Below, piece by piece: positions 8,633 through 17,287 of a DNA stretch of 64,000 nucleotides. Location: contig JBIKYT010000002.1 of the NCBI GenBank assembly GCA_044355095.1, positions 40,146 through 104,145 on the forward strand, given 5' to 3'. The position numbers were made by a program, and so were the translations under genes. The notes below the pieces were generated by a model. It searched no databases and was not told the DNA's origin. It saw only the letters and a list, made by a program, of their open reading frames with translations. Each line of letters begins with the position of its first letter. Position 1 is the stretch's first letter. Source of the stretch: Casp-actino8 sp044355095. GTDB taxonomy: Bacteria > Actinomycetota > Acidimicrobiia > Acidimicrobiales > Ilumatobacteraceae.

Positions 8633-9370
8633 TTAACGGAATAGGTCTTCTTGTGGTGGACGCACAATTTCGTTGATTGAAGATTCGCGCAGCCACGATG
8701 GGTCTAAACCACGTACGACGGCGACAGGAACACCGTTTGATTTGCCCATCACTAACTCGGCTGCTGAGGCAACTTCATCAGCAATGGAAACTTCGGTGAC
8801 TTGCATCATGCGACCTAAGGCATCGGGGGTGCCGCGAAGATCGAGAACTCCAGCGACACCGGCAACGCCAATAGCAACATCGGTGAGTCCCTTGCGCCAG
8901 GGCCGACCAAAAGTGTCAGAAATAATGATTCCTACAGAAACGCCAAGTTTGGCGCGGATGATGTCACGAATTCTTCGAGCCGACCGATCACTGTCAATGG
9001 GCAATAGTGCGGCCCATCCCCGTTCAACATTGGACAAATCAATTCCGCTATTTGCACAGATGAAGCCATGTTTGGTTTCGGTGATGATGAGATCTCCGCG
9101 ACGGCGAACAACGCGCACACCTTCTTCTTCAACAAGAGCCTTGTGTGAGAGGGGATCGTCGGGATCAATCTCGACCATACGACCTTCGGCCTTCGAGACA
9201 ATTTTTTGGGTGACGACAAGTACATCGCCATCAAGGAGCGGTCCATTAGGTACTGCACGACAGGCATCAACGATGACGTCACCCAACTGATCGCCAGGGA
9301 CAATCTCGCCGATCCCGGTTACTCCCCAGGCAGTCATTCGTAATTGTGGCTGTTGGTTTTGTTCACTCAT
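8633..9370 (-). CDS. cofE: Coenzyme F420-0:L-glutamate ligase (single-domain CofE)
   Basis: A 245-residue protein of the F420-0 gamma-glutamyl ligase family, which adds glutamate residues to F420-0 using GTP. Family segments include DVLVVTQKIVSKAEGRMVEI, ICANSGIDLSNVERGW, and ISDTFGRPWRKGLTDVAIGVAG (around residue 150-170). Length matches stand-alone CofE; the C-terminal FMN-binding reductase domain found in actinobacterial FbiB (~450 residues) is absent. Its ATG overlaps the cofD stop (ATGA), so cofD-cofE are translationally coupled. Confidence 0.92.
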   Translation of the reverse strand: MSEQNQQPQLRMTAWGVTGIGEIVPGDQLGDVIVDACRAVPNGPLLDGDVLVVTQKIVSKAEGRMVEIDPDDPLSHKALVEEEGVRVVRRRGDLIITETKHGFICANSGIDLSNVERGWAALLPIDSDRSARRIRDIIRAKLGVSVGIIISDTFGRPWRKGLTDVAIGVAGVAGVLDLRGTPDALGRMMQVTEVSIADEVASAAELVMGKSNGVPVAVVRGLDPSWLRESSINEIVRPPQEDLFR

Positions 9371-10335
9371 GGCTTTCCTGACCTCGCTGCTTGCAAAACT
9401 TTACGGGCTAGTTCTTGGGTTATTTCAGGTGTGCGCATAATCGTGTCGGTGATGACACATTTCATTCCTTCACGTTCAACGGCATTCTGCAGGGCTTCGT
9501 CTTGTTGGTCAATCACCAATGTTGAACACACAGGCGCATAAATGCGGGCCACTCCGACGACGGATGCCTCATGGCCAAGTTCGGTCAGCATTCGGTCTGC
9601 TGGACCTTTCAAGGCTGAACCAGCAACAATCGGTGAGATGGCGACAACTCGATCTCGATTGGTTGCTAGTGCTTGGTCTACCCCTGAGAGAGCGCGAATT
9701 GGGCCAAGCGAAACGATTGGATTCGACGGAGCGATGATGATTGCTTCAGACGAGTCAAGTAAGTCAAGGAATATCGGTTGAGCGGTCGATGCACCAACAA
9801 ACTGGACGCCAGTGACAGGCACACCGTGGCGTCGCTGCACGAAATATTCTTGGAAAGACACTGTTGATGCATGCCCGTCTTCAACGATGTCAACTTTGGT
9901 TGAGACGACATCGTTAGACATAGGAATCATGCTGAAGTTGAGACCCCACGCTCGAGTAATTTCCTGAGTGACCGTCGCGAGCGTTGCGCCCTCAGCAATA
10001 CGGGCGGTTCGATACAAGTGGGTGGCTAGATCGCGATCACCTAAATTGAACCAGGTGCCGGCCGCGCTAGAACTCTGTGGCTTGACATCTTGATAGCGCG
10101 CTAGTGACTCCATGACTCGCCAAGATTCATTGGCAAGTCCCCAGCCGCGCCCAGGATCTATGGCGTTGGCGACGGTGTAAGTGACGGTGTCGAGATCTGG
10201 CGAAATGTTGAGACCATGCATGATCGTGTCGTCACCCGTATTGACTACGACAGAAATTTCTGATGGGTCAACTTCAAGAACGAGACCGCGTAAAAATCGC
10301 GCCGCTCCAACGCCACCTGCGAGGACAGTAATCAT
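9367..10335 (-). CDS. cofD: 2-phospho-L-lactate (phosphoenolpyruvyl) transferase CofD/FbiA
   Basis: A 322-residue CofD/FbiA enzyme, which joins the phospho-lactyl or phosphoenolpyruvyl group to the deazaflavin Fo during F420 synthesis. Visible motifs are the N-terminal VLAGGVGAARFLRGL, VVVNTGDDTIMHGLNISPDLDT (near 35-56), and APSNPIVSLGPI (near 210). The start chosen is the ATG at 10335, which begins directly at the fold (MITVLAGG) after GGGAG; an upstream in-frame ATG would add 11 unlikely residues. It lies upstream of cofE in the same operon. In Mycobacterium the equivalent fbiA-fbiB also lie beside mannose-activation genes. Confidence 0.93.
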   Translation of the reverse strand: MITVLAGGVGAARFLRGLVLEVDPSEISVVVNTGDDTIMHGLNISPDLDTVTYTVANAIDPGRGWGLANESWRVMESLARYQDVKPQSSSAAGTWFNLGDRDLATHLYRTARIAEGATLATVTQEITRAWGLNFSMIPMSNDVVSTKVDIVEDGHASTVSFQEYFVQRRHGVPVTGVQFVGASTAQPIFLDLLDSSEAIIIAPSNPIVSLGPIRALSGVDQALATNRDRVVAISPIVAGSALKGPADRMLTELGHEASVVGVARIYAPVCSTLVIDQQDEALQNAVEREGMKCVITDTIMRTPEITQELARKVLQAARSGKP

Positions 10336-10371
10336 GCTCCCATTATTCCTTCTGGTGTTTCGTTTCAATCG

Positions 10372-11463
10372 CTATTTCACGAGGTCGTTGTAGAGATTGA
10401 CTAACTGCTGAGCCGTTTTCTCCCACGAGAAGGATTGAAACTGTGTTGCGCCCGCGGACTGAAGTTTGATGCGAAGTTCGGAGTCGGTCACCACATTGGT
10501 CAAGGCCTCTGCGAGCGCTGACACGTCGAATGGATCAACCAAAATCGCGGCTGTTCCTGATACTTCGGGGATTGATCCGCGCGTTGACCCAACGATCGGG
10601 AGATTTGCCGACATTGCTTCCAACAGTGGAAAACCGAAACCCTCATCAAGTGACGGGTAGGCCATCGCGGTGGCTTGTTGATAAAGCCACTCAATGTTGT
10701 CATCGGTGACCCGACCAATGAGATGAACGCGTTGCGCCAGTTTGGGGGACAACGAATCAACTGCTTGTTGAAGCAGAACGCTGTCATCACTAGCAGAACC
10801 AGCAATCACCAACTGCAGATCAGAGTTTTCGTGTGCGGCGAGGGCAAAGGCCTCAACGAGGCGCGGATAATTCTTGCGTTTTTCTACGGTTCCTATGGCC
10901 AAGATGAACGGGGCGTCACCCATGTCGGACAGGGCATCGGGACGAGTTTTTCGTGAACTAGTGGAGCGATGTTCGGGAGCGCCCAAATAGATCATCTCAA
11001 TGCGAGCCGTGGGGAATAGCTCGCGCAGAGTTGTGGCCGTCGCGTGTGAAGAAGCATGAACGACGGCTCCGGTTTGAATGGCTCGTCGTAATGCTTTCAT
11101 TGCGTCATTGGTTATTGAAGAGCATTGTGCAGGATTGAGAAGTGCCCAGCAGTCATACACCGTGACGACTCGCGGCAGTTTTGTGGGCGGGACGACATAG
11201 TTCATCCCATGTACAAGTTGGATGCCCTTGAAGAATGGCCCGACTGGTGGAAAATCGCGTTGACCCCAACTTTTGATGGACAGCCCGGCCGGAAATGGGA
11301 GTCGTTGCGTGTTTTCGTGAAGTTTGGCGCGAAAACTGACGACATATTCGGTGAGTTCAACCGCTGTTTGCTGGTGCAGTTGTCGAACCATGCCATCAAC
11401 TGCTCGACCTACACCCGTGATCGGACCATGTAGCGGGCCGACATCGACTCCAACTCTGATCAC
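10372..11463 (-). CDS. GT4-family glycosyltransferase
   Basis: A fourth GT4 enzyme (363 residues). Motifs are ILAIGTVEKRKNYPRLVEAFALA (around 190) and the E-x7-E signature LDEGFGFPLLEAMSANLPIV (around 275), followed by VDPFDVSALAEAL. The start is read as GTG at 11463 because GGGAG stands six bases upstream; the ATG at 11484 would add seven residues. It is divergent from gmd and precedes cofD by 36 bases on the same strand. Likely mannosyl, fucosyl or rhamnosyl transfer given its neighbours, but specificity is not visible. Confidence 0.85.
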   Translation of the reverse strand: MIRVGVDVGPLHGPITGVGRAVDGMVRQLHQQTAVELTEYVVSFRAKLHENTQRLPFPAGLSIKSWGQRDFPPVGPFFKGIQLVHGMNYVVPPTKLPRVVTVYDCWALLNPAQCSSITNDAMKALRRAIQTGAVVHASSHATATTLRELFPTARIEMIYLGAPEHRSTSSRKTRPDALSDMGDAPFILAIGTVEKRKNYPRLVEAFALAAHENSDLQLVIAGSASDDSVLLQQAVDSLSPKLAQRVHLIGRVTDDNIEWLYQQATAMAYPSLDEGFGFPLLEAMSANLPIVGSTRGSIPEVSGTAAILVDPFDVSALAEALTNVVTDSELRIKLQSAGATQFQSFSWEKTAQQLVNLYNDLVK

Positions 11464-11569
11464 GAGAAACTCCCAAGATTGCAAGACATCAAGCCGAGCG
11501 TAGGTCCTAAAGCGTAAGATAAGACGGTTCAGTAGCGATCCGCCGATTGCCCAATCCAGGAGTCATTTG

Positions 11570-12565
11570 ATGCCCCGAGCGTTTATCACCGGTATTACGG
11601 GTCAAGACGGCCAACACATGGCCGAATTCTTGCACAGCAAGGGATACGAGATTTTTGGCATGGTCAAGGGGCAGAACAACCCCAAAGGTGACATGCTGCG
11701 CGATGAATTTCCCTATGTCAACATCGTCCCCGGTGACCTTGCGGACTTGCCGTCTTTGGTTAAGGCGATGGAAGTTGCTCAACCAGATGAGATCTACAAC
11801 TTGGCAGCAATTTCGTTTGTGGCGCTGTCGTGGAACCAGGCTGAATTGACCGCGAACCTCACGGGAACGGGCGTTTTACGCATGCTTGAAGCAATGCGCA
11901 TGGTCGGCGGTAATACCAATAACAAGATGCGCTTCTATCAAGCCTCTTCATCAGAAATGTTCGGCAAGGTTCGTCAGATTCCACAGACTGAACTCACCCC
12001 TTTCCACCCGCGTTCGCCATATGGTTGCGCCAAAGTTTTTGGTCATGACATCACAGTGAATTACCGCGAGAGTTACGACATGTGGGCGTGTTCAGGAATC
12101 TTGTTCAATCACGAAGGTCCCCGCCGCGGAGTTGAGTTCGTGACGCGCAAAGTCACCAATGCTGCGGCTCGTATCAAACTTGGATTGCAGACAGAACTCG
12201 TCCTCGGCAATCTTGATGCCAAGCGCGACTGGGGTTATGCCGGCGATTATGTGAAGGCAATGTGGATGATGTTGCAACAGGATCAGCCCGATGATTACGT
12301 CATTGCGACGGGCGAGACCCACACCATTGAAGAGCTCGTCGAATTAGCGTTCGCTGAGGCCGGTGTTGGAGATTGGCGTCCGTATGTCCGCCAGGATCCG
12401 AAATTTTTCCGCCCAGCCGAAGTTGATTTGTTGATCGGTGATTCAAGTAAGGCTCGCGAAAAATTGGGTTGGAAGCCTGAAGTCGATTTCCCAGATCTGG
12501 TACGCATGATGGTGCAACACGACCTCAAATTCGAAGCGAAAAAGGCAGGCATCGCCCTCGCTTAA
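11570..12565 (+). CDS. gmd: GDP-mannose 4,6-dehydratase
   Basis: A 331-residue extended-SDR enzyme that converts GDP-mannose to GDP-4-keto-6-deoxymannose, the entry to GDP-fucose, GDP-rhamnose and related sugars. Motifs are the Rossmann ITGITGQDGQHMAEFL, NLAAISFVALSW, the catalytic YQASSSEMFG, SPYGCAKVFGHD (Y-x-x-x-K), NHEGPRRGVEFVTRKV, and DWGYAGDYVKAMW. The ATG at 11570 has AGGAG at 11558-11562, an ideal spacing. The catalytic residues are intact. It stands alone between the divergent glycosyltransferase and the convergent flippase. Confidence 0.93.
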   Translation: MPRAFITGITGQDGQHMAEFLHSKGYEIFGMVKGQNNPKGDMLRDEFPYVNIVPGDLADLPSLVKAMEVAQPDEIYNLAAISFVALSWNQAELTANLTGTGVLRMLEAMRMVGGNTNNKMRFYQASSSEMFGKVRQIPQTELTPFHPRSPYGCAKVFGHDITVNYRESYDMWACSGILFNHEGPRRGVEFVTRKVTNAAARIKLGLQTELVLGNLDAKRDWGYAGDYVKAMWMMLQQDQPDDYVIATGETHTIEELVELAFAEAGVGDWRPYVRQDPKFFRPAEVDLLIGDSSKAREKLGWKPEVDFPDLVRMMVQHDLKFEAKKAGIALA

Positions 12566-12576
12566 GAATGTTCGTC

Positions 12577-13917
12577 TTACGTCTCAAAAGGGCGGTCAGA
12601 CAACGCATCGCTCAATGATTCAGGGGTTATGTTTGCTCCATCTTTGAGCAAGCGAATCAATGAGACTGCAAACACCGCGAGTGCTACAAGCGAGCTGGCA
12701 ACTAGACCGATCTCAACACGAAGGTACAAGTTGTCAGAAGCAAGCCACGTGCAACCGACGAAAGTAATCATTCCGAGAAGCCAACCCATGCCAACGAGTG
12801 CATGACCGTTGAGAGCAATCACTGCTTGCGCTGTTGCGAGCGCCACCATGTACAGAGCGCTACCGAGGGCCAACATGGTGAGGGAACTTCGATTGAGAAC
12901 ATCGTCGTAAACAATCTTTAGCAATGGTGGTCCGAAGGCAAACGAGCCGACGGTTCCGACAACTCCGACGAAGATGACAACTTGCATCAGGCGACGAAAT
13001 CCGTTGCGGAACTCAACAAGGTCACCTTGTGCCGCCAATAGCGCGAGGCGTGGGAGCAGTGCTGCCTGTACCGCTTGGAAAAGGAATAGCGGAACTCGCG
13101 ACAGCAGAACTCCGTTACCGAATGCAGTCACCAATTCAGACTGTCCGTCGGTTGCCAAAATATTGATCGCGATGGGGCCAGCATTGACAAGGCCTGCTCC
13201 CATTAACGAACCAAGTAATAGCCAGCCAAGATTTGGAGTGACTTCGCTCCATGGCGCAACTGGACCTGGTGTTGTTTTGATGTCGCCGCGTAACCAAACA
13301 ACAAGCACTCCAGAAAGAGGCGAGAGGGCGATGAGCATCGCGTATGCGCCGACATTGGTGATGCCCATTTGCCAAAACACGATGCATCCAACGATTCGCA
13401 CGAATCCGTCTGCGCCCATGACAATTCCGTACGATGCAAACCGCCCCTGCCCAGAGCAAATTCCGCGAGCGAGGTGGGTGGGGGCGTACGCAACAAAAGC
13501 AATAATGAGCGCCGCGGTGACGAGGGCGTAGCCCTCAAAGAATTCGCGAGTTGCTAGTGAGCTGAGACCCGCCAACACCGCGACGATGATGCCTGCGACG
13601 GCAGCACCGAGGGGAACGATACGTGCCACCACGGGACGACCACCTTGATTGAGAGCGCGCCGGTGGGCGAGGGCGCGTCCCATTTCTTGCTCGAGGGGCA
13701 AGAAAAATCCGGGGGCCAAAACAAAGGTGGCGAACCACAGGGCCACGATGGGTTTGAAGTCTTCTTTGCCGAGTGCTTCTTGACCGACCTTAAAAAAGGC
13801 ATAGCTGGAGACGCCGGCCACCAGCAGACCTCCGCCGACCGCCAACGTCCCCTCGGGGAGAGGAATACGGGCCGATGAGGTGGGCTCGGTTCCAGTGGAC
13901 TCGTGGTTGGTAGTCAA
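12577..13917 (-). CDS. MOP-superfamily polysaccharide flippase-like membrane protein
   Basis: A 446-residue integral membrane protein with about 12 hydrophobic segments, resembling the polysaccharide transporter/MATE-type (Wzx-like) flippases. The N-terminal ~25 residues are polar, and the first helix is around 25-45. The start is TTG at 13917 with a GAGAGG purine stretch just upstream; no better internal start was seen before the first helix. It is surrounded by glycosyltransferases and gmd, which supports a role in moving lipid-linked oligosaccharide across the inner membrane. It is convergent with gmd (11-base gap). Confidence 0.78.
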   Translation of the reverse strand: MTTNHESTGTEPTSSARIPLPEGTLAVGGGLLVAGVSSYAFFKVGQEALGKEDFKPIVALWFATFVLAPGFFLPLEQEMGRALAHRRALNQGGRPVVARIVPLGAAVAGIIVAVLAGLSSLATREFFEGYALVTAALIIAFVAYAPTHLARGICSGQGRFASYGIVMGADGFVRIVGCIVFWQMGITNVGAYAMLIALSPLSGVLVVWLRGDIKTTPGPVAPWSEVTPNLGWLLLGSLMGAGLVNAGPIAINILATDGQSELVTAFGNGVLLSRVPLFLFQAVQAALLPRLALLAAQGDLVEFRNGFRRLMQVVIFVGVVGTVGSFAFGPPLLKIVYDDVLNRSSLTMLALGSALYMVALATAQAVIALNGHALVGMGWLLGMITFVGCTWLASDNLYLRVEIGLVASSLVALAVFAVSLIRLLKDGANITPESLSDALSDRPFET

Positions 13918-14020
13918 GACCTCTCACCCTACTCAGATCAGGCGTTCGACCCCCGAATCCCTGGCTTCAGCGCGTCTGTGACCTGAGGTCTGAGATGAGG
14001 GCGAGTAACCTTCTCACACC

Positions 14021-17000
14021 GTGGAAAATGAGATGGAAGCAACTCTTTCCGCTGCGACTTCGCCTACTGAAGCCAGCGTGTCGGCCGCCCCAGGAGTCGT
14101 GGTGGCGGTCGTTGTTGACCAACCAAACTCGGCAAGCGAAATATTGAAAGAGGTCTTTTCAGCCCTGGCCGCTCAGGATTACCCAAATATCCAGATTTTG
14201 GTGCTGTTGACCGGCTCTGATGCCGCCGAATTCGAGTTGATACATGAGATTGCCCAGGCTCAGGGTTCTGACCCGAGCACTCGCGAACCCCATATTTATC
14301 AAATTGGCGCCAATCCAGGGTTTGGGCTGGCGGCAAATACGGTGTTGCGATTGGTTGAGGGAGACAGTGGATTTTTCCTACTGATGCACGACGATGTCGT
14401 TTTGGCCCCGGACGCAGTTCGGCTGTTGGTCGAAGAGCTGTATCGGTCAAATGCCGGGATGGTTGGCCCAAAGTTCGTTGAGTGGGATGAAACTCGACGG
14501 TTGCAGGCGGTGGGCTTTGATTGTGATTGGTTCGGTGAACTCGACAGTGCAGTTGAGCCCCACGAACTTGATCAAGAACAACATGACGCAGTGCGTGACG
14601 TGTTTGTTTTGTCTTCATCATGTTTGCTTGTCCGTGCTGACCTCTTTCGCGAACTTGGAGGTTTCGAACCTTCCATCGAGTTTTTTGGTGAAGATCTTGA
14701 TCTGTGTTGGCGAGCTCATCTTTCGGGTGCTCGTGTCGTTGTTGTTCCTGCCGCGACTGCTCGTCATCGCGCCTTAATTGATGAGCGACTGGCTGATCGC
14801 CGCCGCGACTCTGGCTCACTCATGCGACAGGCCGAAAGGCACCGCATGTCAACGGTGCTGTCGCTGACTGGGGCGCGCCGCCTGCCGATCGTAGTGCCGC
14901 TGTTGTTTCTCATTACCTGTGTTGAAGCACTTGGCTCAATGGTTCGCGGTCGATGGCAGCGGGCATTCGCTGGGCTGAGCGGATTACTGAACTTGCTGCC
15001 CAGTATTGGCAGTATCGCTCGTCGTCGGTCGCGCGTCCGCCTGTTGCGTCAAGTGCCCGACCACGAAGTCGTTGAACTACAGGTTCGCGGCAGTGTGCGC
15101 TGGAAACGAATCATTCGTCATCGCCGATTTACACCTTCAGCCAATATTCGAGGCGCTGGAAACGAAGCAAATGTTCGAAGCCCCAAGGCCATTGCATCGT
15201 GGGGAGTCCTCGCCGTTTTGCTCTTTCTTGGGGGCCGTCAATTATGGATGAATGGCGTGCATTCGGTGGGCGACTTGTTGCCGCTTCCAGAATCACCGCG
15301 CGATTTGCTGCGTCAGTACGTGAGTGGGTGGTGGGCACAAGACCTTGGTAGCACGACTGCTCAACCAACCAGCACAGGTCTTGTTGCGCTCGGTGGAATC
15401 ATCACGCTTGGGCATATGGGGTTGTTGCACACCCTGATCACCATTGGGCTCATTCCTCTGGGATGGCTCGGTGTTTCGGCGTTGTGTGGAGTAGTTGCTA
15501 ACGAACGCGCCCGTATCGTCGGAGTCATTGCGTACGCCGCAGTTCCTCTTCCGTATGCCGCGGTCGCAAGTGGCCGACACCAAGTACTGATTGCTTACGC
15601 CGTTGTTCCTTGGGCCCTCCACCTGATTCGTTCTTTCGGTGGCATTGGTACATCAATTGTTGATGACGAACCTGGCGATGTCGTTGATCATCCGTCAACG
15701 AAACAGCGGATTCGTTTGGCCGCAAAACTTTCGTTACTTTTCGGCGTCACGATGGCCTTTAGTCCAGGAGTTGTTGTTGTCGTTCTGTTGAGTGCATTGT
15801 TGTGGCTGTTGACGGCCGCTGTTTCAGGAGGTTCAACTCGGGCCGCTGGATTGGGTTTTGCGGGCGCAATGAGCGCAACGGCAGCAGCGGTTGTTCTCAA
15901 CATGCCGTGGATCACGCGCTATTTGTCTAATGGTGGGTGGGACGCAATCGTTGGTTCGCCGGCTCGCTCTCCGGAAAATCTCGGATTGTGGGAGGTCTTA
16001 CGTTTCGGTATCGGTCCAGCAGCACTTGGTGGGCTGATCGTGTTGCTCTACGTTCCGCTCCTTGTCGCGCCTTTGGTGTCCAAGAACTCGCGTTTTATTT
16101 GGGCTTCGCGAGCCGCGATTTTGTCCATTGTTTTGCTTGCATTGGCACTGCTGAACTCAAGTGATGATTTGCCTATTCGCCTTCCTGAAACCGGCATTTT
16201 GCTGGCTCCTGTTGCGAGTTGTTTGGCAATTGGCGCAGCCATCATTGTGATGGCTTTCGGAATTGACGTTCGAGGCGGTCGCTTCGGATGGCGACAGCCA
16301 TTGGCGCTTTTGTCGCTCGTCACTCTTCCTCTTGGACTTTTGCCTGTCGTCGCTGCTGCATCAAATGGTCAATGGGAACAACCTTCAGTTACTTTGGCTC
16401 AACAAATGCGCGAACTATTGGGTGATTCAAGTCAGGGCGACTATCGCATTTTGCTCGTCGGTGACTCGCGACTGATCCCATCCGATCAGCACACGTATCG
16501 CGATGGTCTGGCCTATTCGTTGGTGCAAAACGGTGATGCATCAATGTTGAATCAAGTGTCGTCGGCCTCGCGAGACGCCAAGATTTTCATTGAACCGCTC
16601 CTTGATGCAGTGGCCTCTGGAACAACTGGTCGTGTCGGGCGACTGATGGCTCCACTTGGTATTCGGTACATCGTCATTCCGGTCATTGATCGAGTGCACT
16701 CCTCAAGCGAATCTCCGTTACCCATACCGCTCGGTTTGCGCGAAGCGTTCGCTGAACAATTGGATTTGCAAAATGTCTATGGGCCTTCGAGCATGACGAT
16801 CTTCGAAAACTCGCAGTGGATTCCCTTAACCGGAATGTTGAGCACCGTGGCGTCCGAACAAAGTAGTGAAGGTGGCGCTGAGGCTCTCGTAGCGACTGAA
16901 TTGACCGGCTCGCTTGCTGCTTTGAACGGTACGACAAGTTGGGCAAGTCCAACCCAAGAACTTCCAGCGGGACGTTTTCATATGGGCGTTCCCTTCGACC

Positions 17001-17287
17001 CGCGATGGACACTGACAATTGATGGGCAAATCATCAAACCTGAAGCTTCGTTCGGAACCGTGATGCATTTTGAAACGGGCGATGGTGGATTGGCGCGTTT
17101 GTCTTACTCAAACCCTCTCAGTCGTTACGTGTGGGTGTTGTTGCAAGTGTTCTTGTGGTTGGTGGTAGTACTCGGAATTTTGCAACCGAATCTTCGCCGT
17201 GGTTCTCGCCGTCAACAATTTGAATTGCCAGAAACGACTCCAGTTGTTTCACTCTCAGCGAACCCCATTTCAGGTGATCAGACATGA
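14021..17287 (+). CDS. Large GT2 glycosyltransferase fused to multi-pass membrane region
   Basis: A 1088-residue protein. Residues ~25-270 form a GT2 domain: NPGFGLAANTVLRLV, FLLMHDDVVLAPDAVRLL (DD metal motif), AGMVGPKFV, and FEPSIEFFGEDLDLCWRAHL (the ED-x-D acceptor/base region). About ten membrane helices follow (residues ~395-760), then an extracytoplasmic C-terminal domain (~790-1035) and a final helix (~1045-1065). In many actinobacteria a protein of this plan is encoded upstream of a DUF5719 gene, as here. It probably elongates or modifies a cell-envelope glycan, but the substrate is unknown. Start is GTG at 14021; ATG at 14033 is a possible alternative. It overlaps the next gene by ATGA. 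Confidence 0.85.
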   Translation: MENEMEATLSAATSPTEASVSAAPGVVVAVVVDQPNSASEILKEVFSALAAQDYPNIQILVLLTGSDAAEFELIHEIAQAQGSDPSTREPHIYQIGANPGFGLAANTVLRLVEGDSGFFLLMHDDVVLAPDAVRLLVEELYRSNAGMVGPKFVEWDETRRLQAVGFDCDWFGELDSAVEPHELDQEQHDAVRDVFVLSSSCLLVRADLFRELGGFEPSIEFFGEDLDLCWRAHLSGARVVVVPAATARHRALIDERLADRRRDSGSLMRQAERHRMSTVLSLTGARRLPIVVPLLFLITCVEALGSMVRGRWQRAFAGLSGLLNLLPSIGSIARRRSRVRLLRQVPDHEVVELQVRGSVRWKRIIRHRRFTPSANIRGAGNEANVRSPKAIASWGVLAVLLFLGGRQLWMNGVHSVGDLLPLPESPRDLLRQYVSGWWAQDLGSTTAQPTSTGLVALGGIITLGHMGLLHTLITIGLIPLGWLGVSALCGVVANERARIVGVIAYAAVPLPYAAVASGRHQVLIAYAVVPWALHLIRSFGGIGTSIVDDEPGDVVDHPSTKQRIRLAAKLSLLFGVTMAFSPGVVVVVLLSALLWLLTAAVSGGSTRAAGLGFAGAMSATAAAVVLNMPWITRYLSNGGWDAIVGSPARSPENLGLWEVLRFGIGPAALGGLIVLLYVPLLVAPLVSKNSRFIWASRAAILSIVLLALALLNSSDDLPIRLPETGILLAPVASCLAIGAAIIVMAFGIDVRGGRFGWRQPLALLSLVTLPLGLLPVVAAASNGQWEQPSVTLAQQMRELLGDSSQGDYRILLVGDSRLIPSDQHTYRDGLAYSLVQNGDASMLNQVSSASRDAKIFIEPLLDAVASGTTGRVGRLMAPLGIRYIVIPVIDRVHSSSESPLPIPLGLREAFAEQLDLQNVYGPSSMTIFENSQWIPLTGMLSTVASEQSSEGGAEALVATELTGSLAALNGTTSWASPTQELPAGRFHMGVPFDPRWTLTIDGQIIKPEASFGTVMHFETGDGGLARLSYSNPLSRYVWVLLQVFLWLVVVLGILQPNLRRGSRRQQFELPETTPVVSLSANPISGDQT

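Noticed and set aside
8673..9290. Plus-strand open frame of 205 codons
   Set aside because: Opposite cofE; Ser/Arg/Thr-rich with no motif.
14064..14819. Minus-strand open frame of 251 codons
   Set aside because: Antisense to the GT2 domain, whose motifs are unmistakable; composition is Gln/Arg/Pro-rich as expected of a shadow frame.
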